Source: UBA2033 sp035345875
Lineage (GTDB): Bacteria; Spirochaetota; Leptospiria; Leptospirales; Leptospiraceae
Assembly: GCA_035345875.1 (NCBI GenBank)
Contig: DAORDH010000022.1
Coordinates: 23,176 to 87,175 of the forward strand
Direction of reading: 5' to 3'
Length of the DNA: 64,000 nucleotides
Shown here: positions 9,134 to 16,263 of the stretch, piece by piece
How positions within the stretch are numbered: position 1 is the stretch's first letter
How the letters are laid out: the number at the start of each line of letters is the position of its first letter
Notes under the pieces: model-generated
What the model was told of the DNA's origin: nothing
Databases searched by the model: none
Seen by the model: only the letters and a program-made list of their open reading frames with translations
Program-made: the position numbers and the translations under genes

Positions 9134-10012
9134 TTAAAAATAGACAACAGTTTCTACGTCGTTTCCATTTCCATGATAAAAAATTTGATCAAAGGACATT
9201 TTCTTTGCTAGGTAAATTCCCCGACCATGACTTTCAAATAGTTTTAATTCATCTAAGTTTAAATATTTTTGAAAGTCAAAACCATTTCCTTGATCAATGA
9301 TTCTAAGGCGAATCTCCTTTGCTGATTTTTGAAATTTAACCCTTACTTTTTTTAATTTGTTTTCCGGTAAAGAGAGACGATAGTCGATTTCTTTGAGCAA
9401 TTTACCTTCTTCTAATAACTTTGTTTTTTCTTCATAGGTTATATTTAGATTTCCGTGCTCGATTGCGTTGGCAAACAAATCGCTAATTCCAATCACAACA
9501 TTTTCTGGATCTGGATAGAGAGAGGCGATCACAGAGGCTAGTTTTTGAGCTTCATCGATTGTATTAAAAGTAAACTCAGCACTTTCAATCATTGTGAAAG
9601 CCATCATGTTGTGCTCGAAATTTTTTAGTAATTCATGATATCTATCGTATTCTTGAACTGCTAAATGGACATGAGAGATAAGAGTCTTTTCATCATAAGG
9701 TTTTAAAAGATATTGAAATGCTCCAGCAGACATCCCCGCTAGAAGTGTATCTTTCGATGTATCAATGGTTTGAATGATAACAGGGATTCTTTGAAATCGG
9801 GAATCTGCTTTGATTATTTTTAAAAAATCTAAGCCATTCATTTCTGGCATATTCCAGTCGAGCAGGATGCACTTGATTTCTCTACCACCTTTTTCAAGTT
9901 GAGCAAGTGCTTCTTTTCCTGATTGGACAAGAAGTGTTCTATATCTATGTTTAATTAATTTTTCAATCAGTTTTAGATTTAAAACTTCATCATCAATTGC
10001 AAGTATACTCAA
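9134..10012 (-). CDS. Response regulator fused to an RsbW-like ATPase domain
   Basis: Two-domain signalling protein. Residues 1-120 are a receiver (AIDDE acid pocket, phospho-acceptor Asp in LLDWNMPEMNG, Lys in LLKPYDEKT). Residues about 135-292 are a HATPase_c_2 domain of the anti-sigma-factor kinase kind: ISDLFANAIEHGNLNITYEE is the N-box and IDQGNGFDF with ESHGRGIYLAKK the G-boxes. Such proteins act as phosphorylation-controlled switches for STAS antagonists. The start is TTG at 10012, with GAGGA about 8 bases upstream and the receiver motif immediately following. It lies next to flgB-flgC-fliE in the same direction but 93 bases away, so a motility link is only suggestive. Confidence 0.88.
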   Translation of the reverse strand: MSILAIDDEVLNLKLIEKLIKHRYRTLLVQSGKEALAQLEKGGREIKCILLDWNMPEMNGLDFLKIIKADSRFQRIPVIIQTIDTSKDTLLAGMSAGAFQYLLKPYDEKTLISHVHLAVQEYDRYHELLKNFEHNMMAFTMIESAEFTFNTIDEAQKLASVIASLYPDPENVVIGISDLFANAIEHGNLNITYEEKTKLLEEGKLLKEIDYRLSLPENKLKKVRVKFQKSAKEIRLRIIDQGNGFDFQKYLNLDELKLFESHGRGIYLAKKMSFDQIFYHGNGNDVETVVYF

Positions 10013-10105
10013 AGGAAAATCCTCTACCTAATTGATGATAGTGTAATATAGAAAAAAGATTTGTCAATTTATTTCAGATTGAACAAACCTTTTCTGTTTT
10101 AGAGA

Positions 10106-10477
10106 TTATCTGAGATTACTTAAATCTCTATATGCTTTAATCACACCGTCGATCATGGTTTTTGTGAACGTTAGTGAAATTCTAGCTTTTTCTGCAGCAA
10201 TTAATACTTGGTGGGAATCAACACTATTGGGATCAAATACAAGCTTTTGAGTAAGTGTGTCAGCTTCTACCTGTTGGTCATTTACTTTTTCGAATGATTT
10301 TTGTAGAACTTGAGCAAAGCTTTCAGCAACATCGTCAGGCGAATGAGTTGCTTTAACATCCCCATAATGTCTTGTATCGCTTGTGTGAACAGAAACTTTG
10401 TCACCTTTGGGAGATACTGGATAAGGAGAACCTGAATTATAAACTCCTCCGATATTGGAAATATTAAAATTACTCAT
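10106..10477 (-). CDS. fliE: Flagellar hook-basal body protein FliE
   Basis: Small periplasmic component joining the MS ring to the rod of the flagellar motor. The C-terminal half carries the family signature: FDPNSVDSHQVLIAAEKARI followed by SLTFTKTMIDGVIKAYRDL, ending at the C-terminus as usual. It is 123 residues, near the typical length. It is the last gene of flgB-flgC-fliE, the conserved order in many bacteria. RBS AGAGG. In spirochaetes the flagella stay in the periplasm. Confidence 0.95.
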   Translation of the reverse strand: MSNFNISNIGGVYNSGSPYPVSPKGDKVSVHTSDTRHYGDVKATHSPDDVAESFAQVLQKSFEKVNDQQVEADTLTQKLVFDPNSVDSHQVLIAAEKARISLTFTKTMIDGVIKAYRDLSNLR

Positions 10478-10505
10478 AACTACCTCTAAGTTTTAGTTCT
10501 ATTGA

Positions 10506-10967
10506 TTAGGCTCTGCCTATTTCTAATGATTTGTTAAACATAGCCTTGCTTCCATTGATCATTTGCACATTGGCTTCATAAGATCTAGAAGCAGAAATCA
10601 TATCAGTCATTTCTGTAACAATATTTACATTTGGAAATTCTACATAGCCTTTTTTTTGTCCCACTTTGATTGCATCTGGGTGAGTTGGGTCATAGACTAA
10701 ACGAAGTGGTGACATGTCTTTTTCTACTTTCATCACTTTTACGCCCTGACCTTCTCCGGCAGAGATTCCAAAAGGATAAACAGGACTTTTCCACTGAGTT
10801 CTAAGATTAATTGGAGTCATTACAACTCTATCTCTTCTGTAAGGTCCATCTCCATTTGTATTTCGTGTGGTTGTAGCATTTGCTATGTTATTTGAAATAA
10901 CGTCCATTCTGAGTCTTTGAGCTGAAAGACCAGTAGATGAAATATTTATTGATGTAAATAATCCCAT
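10506..10967 (-). CDS. flgC: Flagellar basal-body rod protein FlgC
   Basis: Proximal rod subunit. N-terminal motif MGLFTSINISSTGLSAQRLR then MDVISNNIANATTT is the rod/hook family signature, and the C-terminal helix VTEMTDMISASRSYEANVQM is typical of FlgC. It is 153 residues, full length. It is preceded by GAGG, and is the middle gene of the flgB-flgC-fliE operon with 13 bp to flgB and 28 bp to fliE. Confidence 0.96.
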   Translation of the reverse strand: MGLFTSINISSTGLSAQRLRMDVISNNIANATTTRNTNGDGPYRRDRVVMTPINLRTQWKSPVYPFGISAGEGQGVKVMKVEKDMSPLRLVYDPTHPDAIKVGQKKGYVEFPNVNIVTEMTDMISASRSYEANVQMINGSKAMFNKSLEIGRA

Positions 10968-10980
10968 TTTTTAAAACCTC

Positions 10981-11412
10981 TTAGACAGTACGAATGACTG
11001 TATTTAATAATCTGAAATTTTGATTTAATCTCTCTACCATGATTGTATATGCCATTTGGTTATGAGATACTTCCGTCATTTCTTTCTCAATGTCCACATT
11101 GTTTCCATCCGCTCGCATTGTAGTCAGATAATCGACATTGGCTTTAGATTGAACGTCTTTGTAATTGAGTGGTTTGAAGAATTCTATATGTTTTTCGTGT
11201 GAAATTTGAGTTGGAACAGCATGTTTTTTTTCAGATTCTTCTGATTCGAGTGCCCTTTTTAGGTTTGCTTCAAATGTAACTTCACTTCTTTTGAAATGAG
11301 GAACATCAGCATTTGCTATATTATCTGCAAGGATTCTACGTTTAAAAGAGGCATTATTGAGTCCTCTTTCTAATAAATCTTGTGTCTTCATGAAATAAGT
11401 GTCTGTAAACAT
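10981..11412 (-). CDS. flgB: Flagellar basal-body rod protein FlgB
   Basis: Proximal rod subunit. ADNIANADVPHFKRSEVTFE near residue 30 is the shared rod motif, and DGNNVDIEKEMTEVSHNQMA near the C-terminus is diagnostic of FlgB. It is 143 residues. The first gene of the operon, with AGGAG before the ATG at 11412. Just upstream, CTATC/GATAG inverted repeats (11421-11448) surround the likely promoter. The operon is divergent from fliK-flgD-flgE. Confidence 0.96.
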   Translation of the reverse strand: MFTDTYFMKTQDLLERGLNNASFKRRILADNIANADVPHFKRSEVTFEANLKRALESEESEKKHAVPTQISHEKHIEFFKPLNYKDVQSKANVDYLTTMRADGNNVDIEKEMTEVSHNQMAYTIMVERLNQNFRLLNTVIRTV

Positions 11413-11566
11413 ACCAACTCCTATCTTGTGATAGTTATATAAGCTATCTTCGACAGGTTTTGCGATTTACATTAAAAAAATTATGTCGCTTTGATATAAA
11501 AAATATTTTTTTGTGAAGTATGAATGGTTGAGAATGATACGGCATCGAAGAAAGTCTCCGGTAATA

Positions 11567-11699
11567 CTGTCAAGTTAAGAGAAATAAAAGAGAGTAGATC
11601 ACGAAGAGCGCAGAGAACACCAAGAAAAGAGAAGGTTTACTATTTATTCTCTTTGTGATCTTCGAGTCCTTCGTGGTTAAGAATCCATAATTTGATACT
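11567..11699 (+). repeat. 133 bp MITE-like element, copy A
   Basis: Starts CTGTCAAGTTAAGAG and ends in a degraded copy of the same end (ATAATTTGATAC). It aligns almost without gaps to the reverse complement of 61939-62071, sharing blocks such as CAGAGAACAC and AAGAAAAGAGAAGG and the inner arms with CACGAAG/CTTCGTG character. No target-site duplication is clear. Confidence 0.7.
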
Positions 11700-11949
11700 A
11701 TTGAGCGAGTGGCAGTAGAAATGCAGATGGTTTTAATAATTCTTAATATTTTATCTGTATTCATCCGTGCTAATCTTTAAGAGTTAAGAAAGTAGAATAC
11801 AATGCAAAGAAACATTTTAACATATCAACCACTATGCCCTAAGCCAAGTAGTTAGAGGGTCAAAAGGGGGATAATCTCATGAATAATAATCTCGCTCTAC
11901 TCTAAGATAGTGGCTGAATTCAAGAACATGGATTCGTTATAAGGATTTT

Positions 11950-11991
11950 TTGCCGCCGATAAAAAACAGAAACGTTGGTGGTAATCAGTTG
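11950..11991 (+). repeat. Short derivative of the long palindromic repeat
   Basis: TGCCGCCGATAAAAAACAG and TTGGTGGTAATCAGTTG match the two outer ends of the full repeat at 38011-38130, with the middle missing. It ends at the -35 region of the proposed fliK promoter. Confidence 0.5.
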
Positions 11992-12016
11992 TGGATAATG
12001 ATATAAATGCTATAAT
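11989..12016 (+). promoter_or_regulatory. Sigma-70-type promoter for the fliK operon
   Basis: Perfect -10 box TATAAT at 12011-12016, with TTGTGG at 11989-11994 as a weak -35 and a 16-base spacer. The transcript would start near 12023 and have a leader of about 130 bases before fliK. Confidence 0.5.
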
Positions 12017-12053
12017 AAGTATGATAAGCACTTATAGGTAGGATAATATTTTT

Positions 12054-12104
12054 ATGTCCAATGCAGAAAACGGAAAAATTAGTACACATCGTGTACTTTT
12101 TTAA
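12054..12104 (+). CDS. Possible 16-residue leader peptide before fliK
   Basis: An ATG followed by 15 codons (MSNAENGKISTHRVLF) and TAA lies inside the predicted fliK leader. AGGTAGGA is about 11 bases upstream, rather far for a ribosome site. Its last codons overlap the hairpin and T run at 12081-12102, the layout of a translation-coupled attenuator. There is no amino-acid bias that names a signal. It may be chance. Confidence 0.25.
   Translation: MSNAENGKISTHRVLF
12081..12102 (+). terminator. Hairpin with T run upstream of fliK
   Basis: AGTACAC-ATC-GTGTACT is a perfect 7-base stem with a 3-base loop, followed directly by TTTTT. It looks like an intrinsic terminator but lies downstream of the proposed promoter and 50 bases before fliK, so it may act as an attenuator. 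Confidence 0.5.
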
Positions 12105-12152
12105 TTAAGCTTTTTCCAAACTGTTCGATGTAGTGATTAAGGCGGACTTTTA

Positions 12153-13931
12153 ATGCAAATCCTAAATAGTATAGAAAACTTTTTCTTTGGTAAAGTACAC
12201 ACTGTTGAAGTAAAAGAAACAATAAACACGGAAACAAATTCAAATTTTCATGAAATGCTTCATCAAGCTGTAAACGATGCATCAAAAGTAGAACAAGCCC
12301 CTTTAAATCTCTATACTAGCGTCTCTGAAAAAGAAATTTCTAATGATACTGCAATTAAGTCCTTTGCAATGGAAGCACCTGTCTATAAAACACGAGAAGA
12401 AAAAAACTTAGCTGATTTAAAAATCCAAGAGACTAATCCAAAACAAGTTGAGGAACCTTTTTCGAGTAACGTTTCCTATTTAACAAGTCTCAATACATCT
12501 AAAGAAGAATCTAATTTCCTAGAAGACAATACTAATCTAGAGATGGTTGAGGAAGATTTCAAAAAGTTAGAATCAAAAGAACAAAGTGTAGAAACAGAGA
12601 AGAGCGCTTTTTCTGATAAACTCTTAGAAAGTTTTGTTAAATCAGAAGTTAAATCAAATGTAAAGATAGAAAAAGTCTCAGTTGAACAAGTGCAAGATAA
12701 GATTGAAAAACAATCCAATGATCTTTTAGCTCTTGAAAATAAAATTGTAGAAGTATCACCAAAGAAAACGACTCAAGTAGAAGACCCTAAAAAAAATGAT
12801 TCTGTAAAGAATAGCATTCCTGCAGAAATGGAACTTTCTCATTTGAAAGCGAAGGATATTAAGGTTTCGATTGATACAAAAGAAATGATTTCTGAGAAAT
12901 CACTCTCTCCAAAAATCCAGGAAAAGCCTGCAAATGGGATTTCGGAAGATGTTAAAAATCTAAAGGTAACTAAAAACAACGAAGCTTTCTCTAATCCAAA
13001 TAAAACAGCATCTATAAAAAATGAATCGAATCTGGAATTAAACCAAATAAACAATTCTTTATCTATCAAAGAGGAAGTTTCTGTTTTTACAAATACAATA
13101 GAGAATAAAAAATCTAAAAAGAATTTCGAAATCGATACCAAAGAAAAATTAAATCAAGACAATAAAGTGGCTTCGAAAGAAGCAGTGACGATAGAAAAAG
13201 ACATGCGACCAATTCGAGAAGGAATGGTAGATGTTTTAAGTCTAGATCGAAATAAATGGACTATAACTCGCAAAGAAAGAGAATTAGAAACACAGTTGAG
13301 TGATCGCAAAAAAGATTCTGTTCTTATTGCAAATGAAATGGCAATCAAGTCTAGCTCTTCTCAAAGTTCAAGTGATTCAGATAAATCTTTTTCTAATCCT
13401 AAGTATGAAACAAATGGCTTAAAAACATTTTCAGAAACACTAAAAGCGGCAAACTCAGATAAGCCGAAAGAAGCTTTGTTTGACAGAGAAAATTTTTCCA
13501 AATCATTAAATGATTTGGTAACAAAAGCTAGAATCAATATAGTAGAAAACGGAAAAAATTCTGCGCAAATATCTCTTTATCCAAAAGAATTGGGAAAGAT
13601 GACTTTAAACATTGATGTTGTGCAAGAGAGAGTAGAAGGAAGAATTTTGGTTGATTCTGAAATGGTTAAAAATCGATTGCTAGGCGATGTTTCTCAATTA
13701 AAAGCAGAACTAAAAGCGAACGGATTGGAATTGCAAAATATTTCGATTGAAGTTAGAAATGAAAGCACACAAGCTTTTGAATTCGCAAATGCTTCTAGTG
13801 ACAAAGATTCCTCGAGAGAGAATGGATCTAGTTCGTCTAACGGATCTTTATCACAGAATCAAACAGAAGAAATGGAAGTTGAACTAGGATACACTAGACG
13901 CTCTAATAATCTTGTAGATATAAAGGTTTGA
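12153..13931 (+). CDS. fliK: Flagellar hook-length control protein FliK
   Basis: Secreted ruler that sets hook length and switches export specificity. The first 430 residues are a low-complexity, Glu/Lys/Ser/Asn-rich spacer without recognisable domain, as expected for FliK. The conserved hook-length domain is about 445-550: INIVENGKNSAQISLYPKEL, GKMTLNIDVVQERVEGRI and AELKANGLELQNISIEV. 592 residues is within the variable range of the family. AAGGCGGA precedes the ATG by 7 bases. First gene of fliK-flgD-flgE; flgD begins 8 bases after the stop. The long leader may carry regulation. Confidence 0.9.
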   Translation: MQILNSIENFFFGKVHTVEVKETINTETNSNFHEMLHQAVNDASKVEQAPLNLYTSVSEKEISNDTAIKSFAMEAPVYKTREEKNLADLKIQETNPKQVEEPFSSNVSYLTSLNTSKEESNFLEDNTNLEMVEEDFKKLESKEQSVETEKSAFSDKLLESFVKSEVKSNVKIEKVSVEQVQDKIEKQSNDLLALENKIVEVSPKKTTQVEDPKKNDSVKNSIPAEMELSHLKAKDIKVSIDTKEMISEKSLSPKIQEKPANGISEDVKNLKVTKNNEAFSNPNKTASIKNESNLELNQINNSLSIKEEVSVFTNTIENKKSKKNFEIDTKEKLNQDNKVASKEAVTIEKDMRPIREGMVDVLSLDRNKWTITRKERELETQLSDRKKDSVLIANEMAIKSSSSQSSSDSDKSFSNPKYETNGLKTFSETLKAANSDKPKEALFDRENFSKSLNDLVTKARINIVENGKNSAQISLYPKELGKMTLNIDVVQERVEGRILVDSEMVKNRLLGDVSQLKAELKANGLELQNISIEVRNESTQAFEFANASSDKDSSRENGSSSSNGSLSQNQTEEMEVELGYTRRSNNLVDIKV

Positions 13932-13939
13932 TATAAACT

Positions 13940-14659
13940 ATGCCAACACCACCGATATCAGGTATTAAACCAAAATCAATAGATCCTTCTACGGAATCTA
14001 CTAAAACAAAGTATTTAGATGCTGATAAAAAAGTAGATATCAAATCTTATTTGGATAAATTATCTAAAGAAGAAAAATCAGGGCTCAAAGGAATTGAAGT
14101 TAGGGAAACTCCTAAGCAATTGGGAAAAGATGATTTTTTGAAATTATTGATTACTCAATTATCCCAACAAGATCCTACCAATCCAATGAAAGATCAGGAT
14201 TTTATTGCTCAAATGGCGCAATTCTCTAGCTTAGAGCAAATGAAAAATATTTCAGCTGGTATTACTCGAATGGAGGCAAAACAAAGTTATTCGCTCGTTG
14301 GAAAAGTCGTATCCGGTCCTGATATGGTGACTGGTGAGACGGTAGTTGGAATAGCTGCTGCATTATTCTTTGATGCAGATGGAAAGTCTTATGTAAGAGT
14401 AAATGGTCGTTCTGTTGAGGTAGAAAAAATTACCCTCATCTCCGATCCGTCTGTTTTAAACCAAGAAAAAGAAATTTCTACAAATAATATAAAAGAAAAT
14501 CAAATCGAAAAAAAAACTAGTATTCAAGAAAATCAGAATCTCTCCGATATTGGTACAGCAAAACAATCAGTACACGAAACGATCCAATCTTTGGATAAGC
14601 CAGTGGACTGGAACTATCCCGGAGCTAAAACAAATAAAGGCACAAATTATGAGAAATAA
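13940..14659 (+). CDS. flgD: Flagellar hook assembly protein FlgD
   Basis: Hook-capping scaffold needed to polymerise FlgE. The conserved N-terminal FlgD domain is at about residues 60-115: LGKDDFLKLLITQLSQQDPT, NPMKDQDFIAQMAQFSSLEQ, then MKNISAGITRMEAKQSYSLV. A short beta domain follows (VGKVVSGPDM). The C-terminal 80 residues are hydrophilic and poorly conserved. It lies between fliK and flgE with short gaps, one operon. Confidence 0.95.
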   Translation: MPTPPISGIKPKSIDPSTESTKTKYLDADKKVDIKSYLDKLSKEEKSGLKGIEVRETPKQLGKDDFLKLLITQLSQQDPTNPMKDQDFIAQMAQFSSLEQMKNISAGITRMEAKQSYSLVGKVVSGPDMVTGETVVGIAAALFFDADGKSYVRVNGRSVEVEKITLISDPSVLNQEKEISTNNIKENQIEKKTSIQENQNLSDIGTAKQSVHETIQSLDKPVDWNYPGAKTNKGTNYEK

Positions 14660-14686
14660 AAAAAATAACCCAGAGGTAATTGCAAT

Positions 14687-16078
14687 ATGATGCGATCTTT
14701 GTATTCCGGTGTTTCCGGATTAAAAAATCATCAGGTTCGTATGGATGTAATTGGAAATAATATTTCCAATGTGAACACACACGGTTTTAAAACAGAGCGT
14801 GTTACATTTCAAGATATGATTTCACAGGAGCTTTCGGCTGCTATGGAACCAAAGGACAATATTGGGGGAGTAAACCCAAAACAAGTTGGTCTAGGTTCTT
14901 TGATCGCTGCAATAGACAAAATCATGACTCAGGGATCGTTCCAAACAACTGGAAAGAATACTGACATTGCAATTTCTGGTGAAGGTTTTTTTGTCGTTAA
15001 AGATGGGGATAAAGAATTTTATACTCGTGCGGGAGCATTTAACGTAGATAAAAACGGATACTATGTAAACCCTGCAAATGGTCTCAAAGTACAAGGTTGG
15101 AATGCTAGAGTGGATGAAAACGGAAATAAGTACGTAAATACTGCTTCTAGTGTAGAAGACATTGTTTTACCTCTCTATTCTAAAGAGCCAGCAAAGGCTA
15201 CAAAAGAAGTTATTTTTCAATCCAATTTAAATGCCTCTGTTTTAGCAGTGGATGAAGGATCAAAGCCAGAAGATATTAAGCGTTATATCAACGATCCAGA
15301 TCCAAAGAAAAGAAGAGGACATCAAACCAGTATCATCGTTTACGATGACCAAGGCATTGAACGTGAAATTAAAATGGAAATGTATAAAATCAGAGACAAT
15401 GTTTGGAGAGCTTCCGTTTCTATGACAGATGCAACTCAAGTTTCGATTGATGTAGCAACTAAAGATCAAAACACAACAGTTCCTGGAAACACAGAAATCG
15501 AACTCAGTTTTTCACCGGATGGAAGACTTGTAGGTGTATCAGATGGAGTAGATAGCTTAAGTTCAGGTAAATTAAATGCAGAAGTTTCTTTTAGAATCGC
15601 AGGAAATCCTGAAAAGCAATCCTTTTCTTTAAATCTAGGTGAATCAGGAATGGTTACTGGAATAACACAATTTGCTTCTGATTTCACAACAAAGGCAATC
15701 AAACAAGATGGTTATCCAATGGGATATATGGAGTCCTTTTCGATCGACAATTCTGGTAGAATTGTAGGAGTTTATTCGAATGGAATTCAACAACCACTTG
15801 CACAAGTGGCAATGGCACTCTTTACGAACCCAGCTGGTTTAAATAAGGCGGGAGACACCATGTATTCGTACTCAATTAACTCTGGAGAACCAAATATTGG
15901 TGAGTCTGGGATTGCTGGTCGCGGTAAAGTAAATGCTGGGATATTAGAGATGTCAAACGTAGACCTCTCTGATCAATTTACAGATATGATCGTTACCCAA
16001 AGAGGGTTTCAGGCAAATTCTAGAACAATCACTACATCGGATCAAATGATCCAAGAAGTCTTAGGTCTCAAGCGATAA
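14687..16078 (+). CDS. flgE: Flagellar hook protein FlgE, Leptospira type without cysteine
   Basis: Main subunit of the hook, the joint between motor and periplasmic filament. The N-terminus (MMRSLYSGVSGLKNHQVRMD, then VIGNNISNVNTHGF) and the C-terminus (SDQFTDMIVTQRGFQANSRT) are the axial-family signatures, and 463 residues fit. In most spirochaetes a Cys in the D2 region cross-links to Lys as lysinoalanine. Here there is no cysteine anywhere. Ser179 (in VIFQSN) occupies the site, with Lys148 and Lys166 also present, as known for Leptospira FlgE. AGAGG lies upstream; ATG at 14687 or 14690 are both possible. Followed by a strong terminator. Confidence 0.96.
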   Translation: MMRSLYSGVSGLKNHQVRMDVIGNNISNVNTHGFKTERVTFQDMISQELSAAMEPKDNIGGVNPKQVGLGSLIAAIDKIMTQGSFQTTGKNTDIAISGEGFFVVKDGDKEFYTRAGAFNVDKNGYYVNPANGLKVQGWNARVDENGNKYVNTASSVEDIVLPLYSKEPAKATKEVIFQSNLNASVLAVDEGSKPEDIKRYINDPDPKKRRGHQTSIIVYDDQGIEREIKMEMYKIRDNVWRASVSMTDATQVSIDVATKDQNTTVPGNTEIELSFSPDGRLVGVSDGVDSLSSGKLNAEVSFRIAGNPEKQSFSLNLGESGMVTGITQFASDFTTKAIKQDGYPMGYMESFSIDNSGRIVGVYSNGIQQPLAQVAMALFTNPAGLNKAGDTMYSYSINSGEPNIGESGIAGRGKVNAGILEMSNVDLSDQFTDMIVTQRGFQANSRTITTSDQMIQEVLGLKR

Positions 16079-16108
16079 TTTTTAAGAGACGATTGAGATA
16101 GAGATACA

Positions 16109-16146
16109 AGCCACTGGCTAACTCAGGTTAGTTAGTGGCTTTTTAA
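16109..16146 (+). terminator. Intrinsic terminator after flgE
   Basis: AGCCACT (16109-16115) pairs with AGTGGCT (16134-16140), extended by a second 7-base helix with two G-T pairs and a TCAG loop; TTTT follows. It ends the fliK-flgD-flgE transcript. Confidence 0.9.
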
Positions 16147-16263
16147 TTTTCTACTCTAAAAATTAAAAAAGTATTTGTAATTTAAACATTTATGGTAAAA
16201 CTAAATTGTCCTTTGAATTTTAGAACCAAATGACAAAGATTCAATATTAGAAAGAAGGAAAAT

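Larger units (their letters stand above)
11413..12152. other. Long divergent regulatory region between flagellar operons
   Basis: 740 bases that hold, from left: a GATAG/CTATC inverted repeat near the flgB promoter (11421-11448), a 133 bp MITE-like element (11567-11699), a short piece like ATCTGTATTCATCCGTG (11750-11767), an internally deleted copy of the long palindromic repeat (11950-11991), a promoter (11989-12016), a 16-codon ORF and a hairpin with a T run (12081-12102). No larger gene is visible. Confidence 0.6.

Noticed and set aside
11955..11962. GCCGATAA resembling a sigma-28 -10 box ahead of fliK
   Set aside because: No matching -35 TAAA at the right spacing, and the sequence is part of the palindromic repeat found far from flagellar genes.
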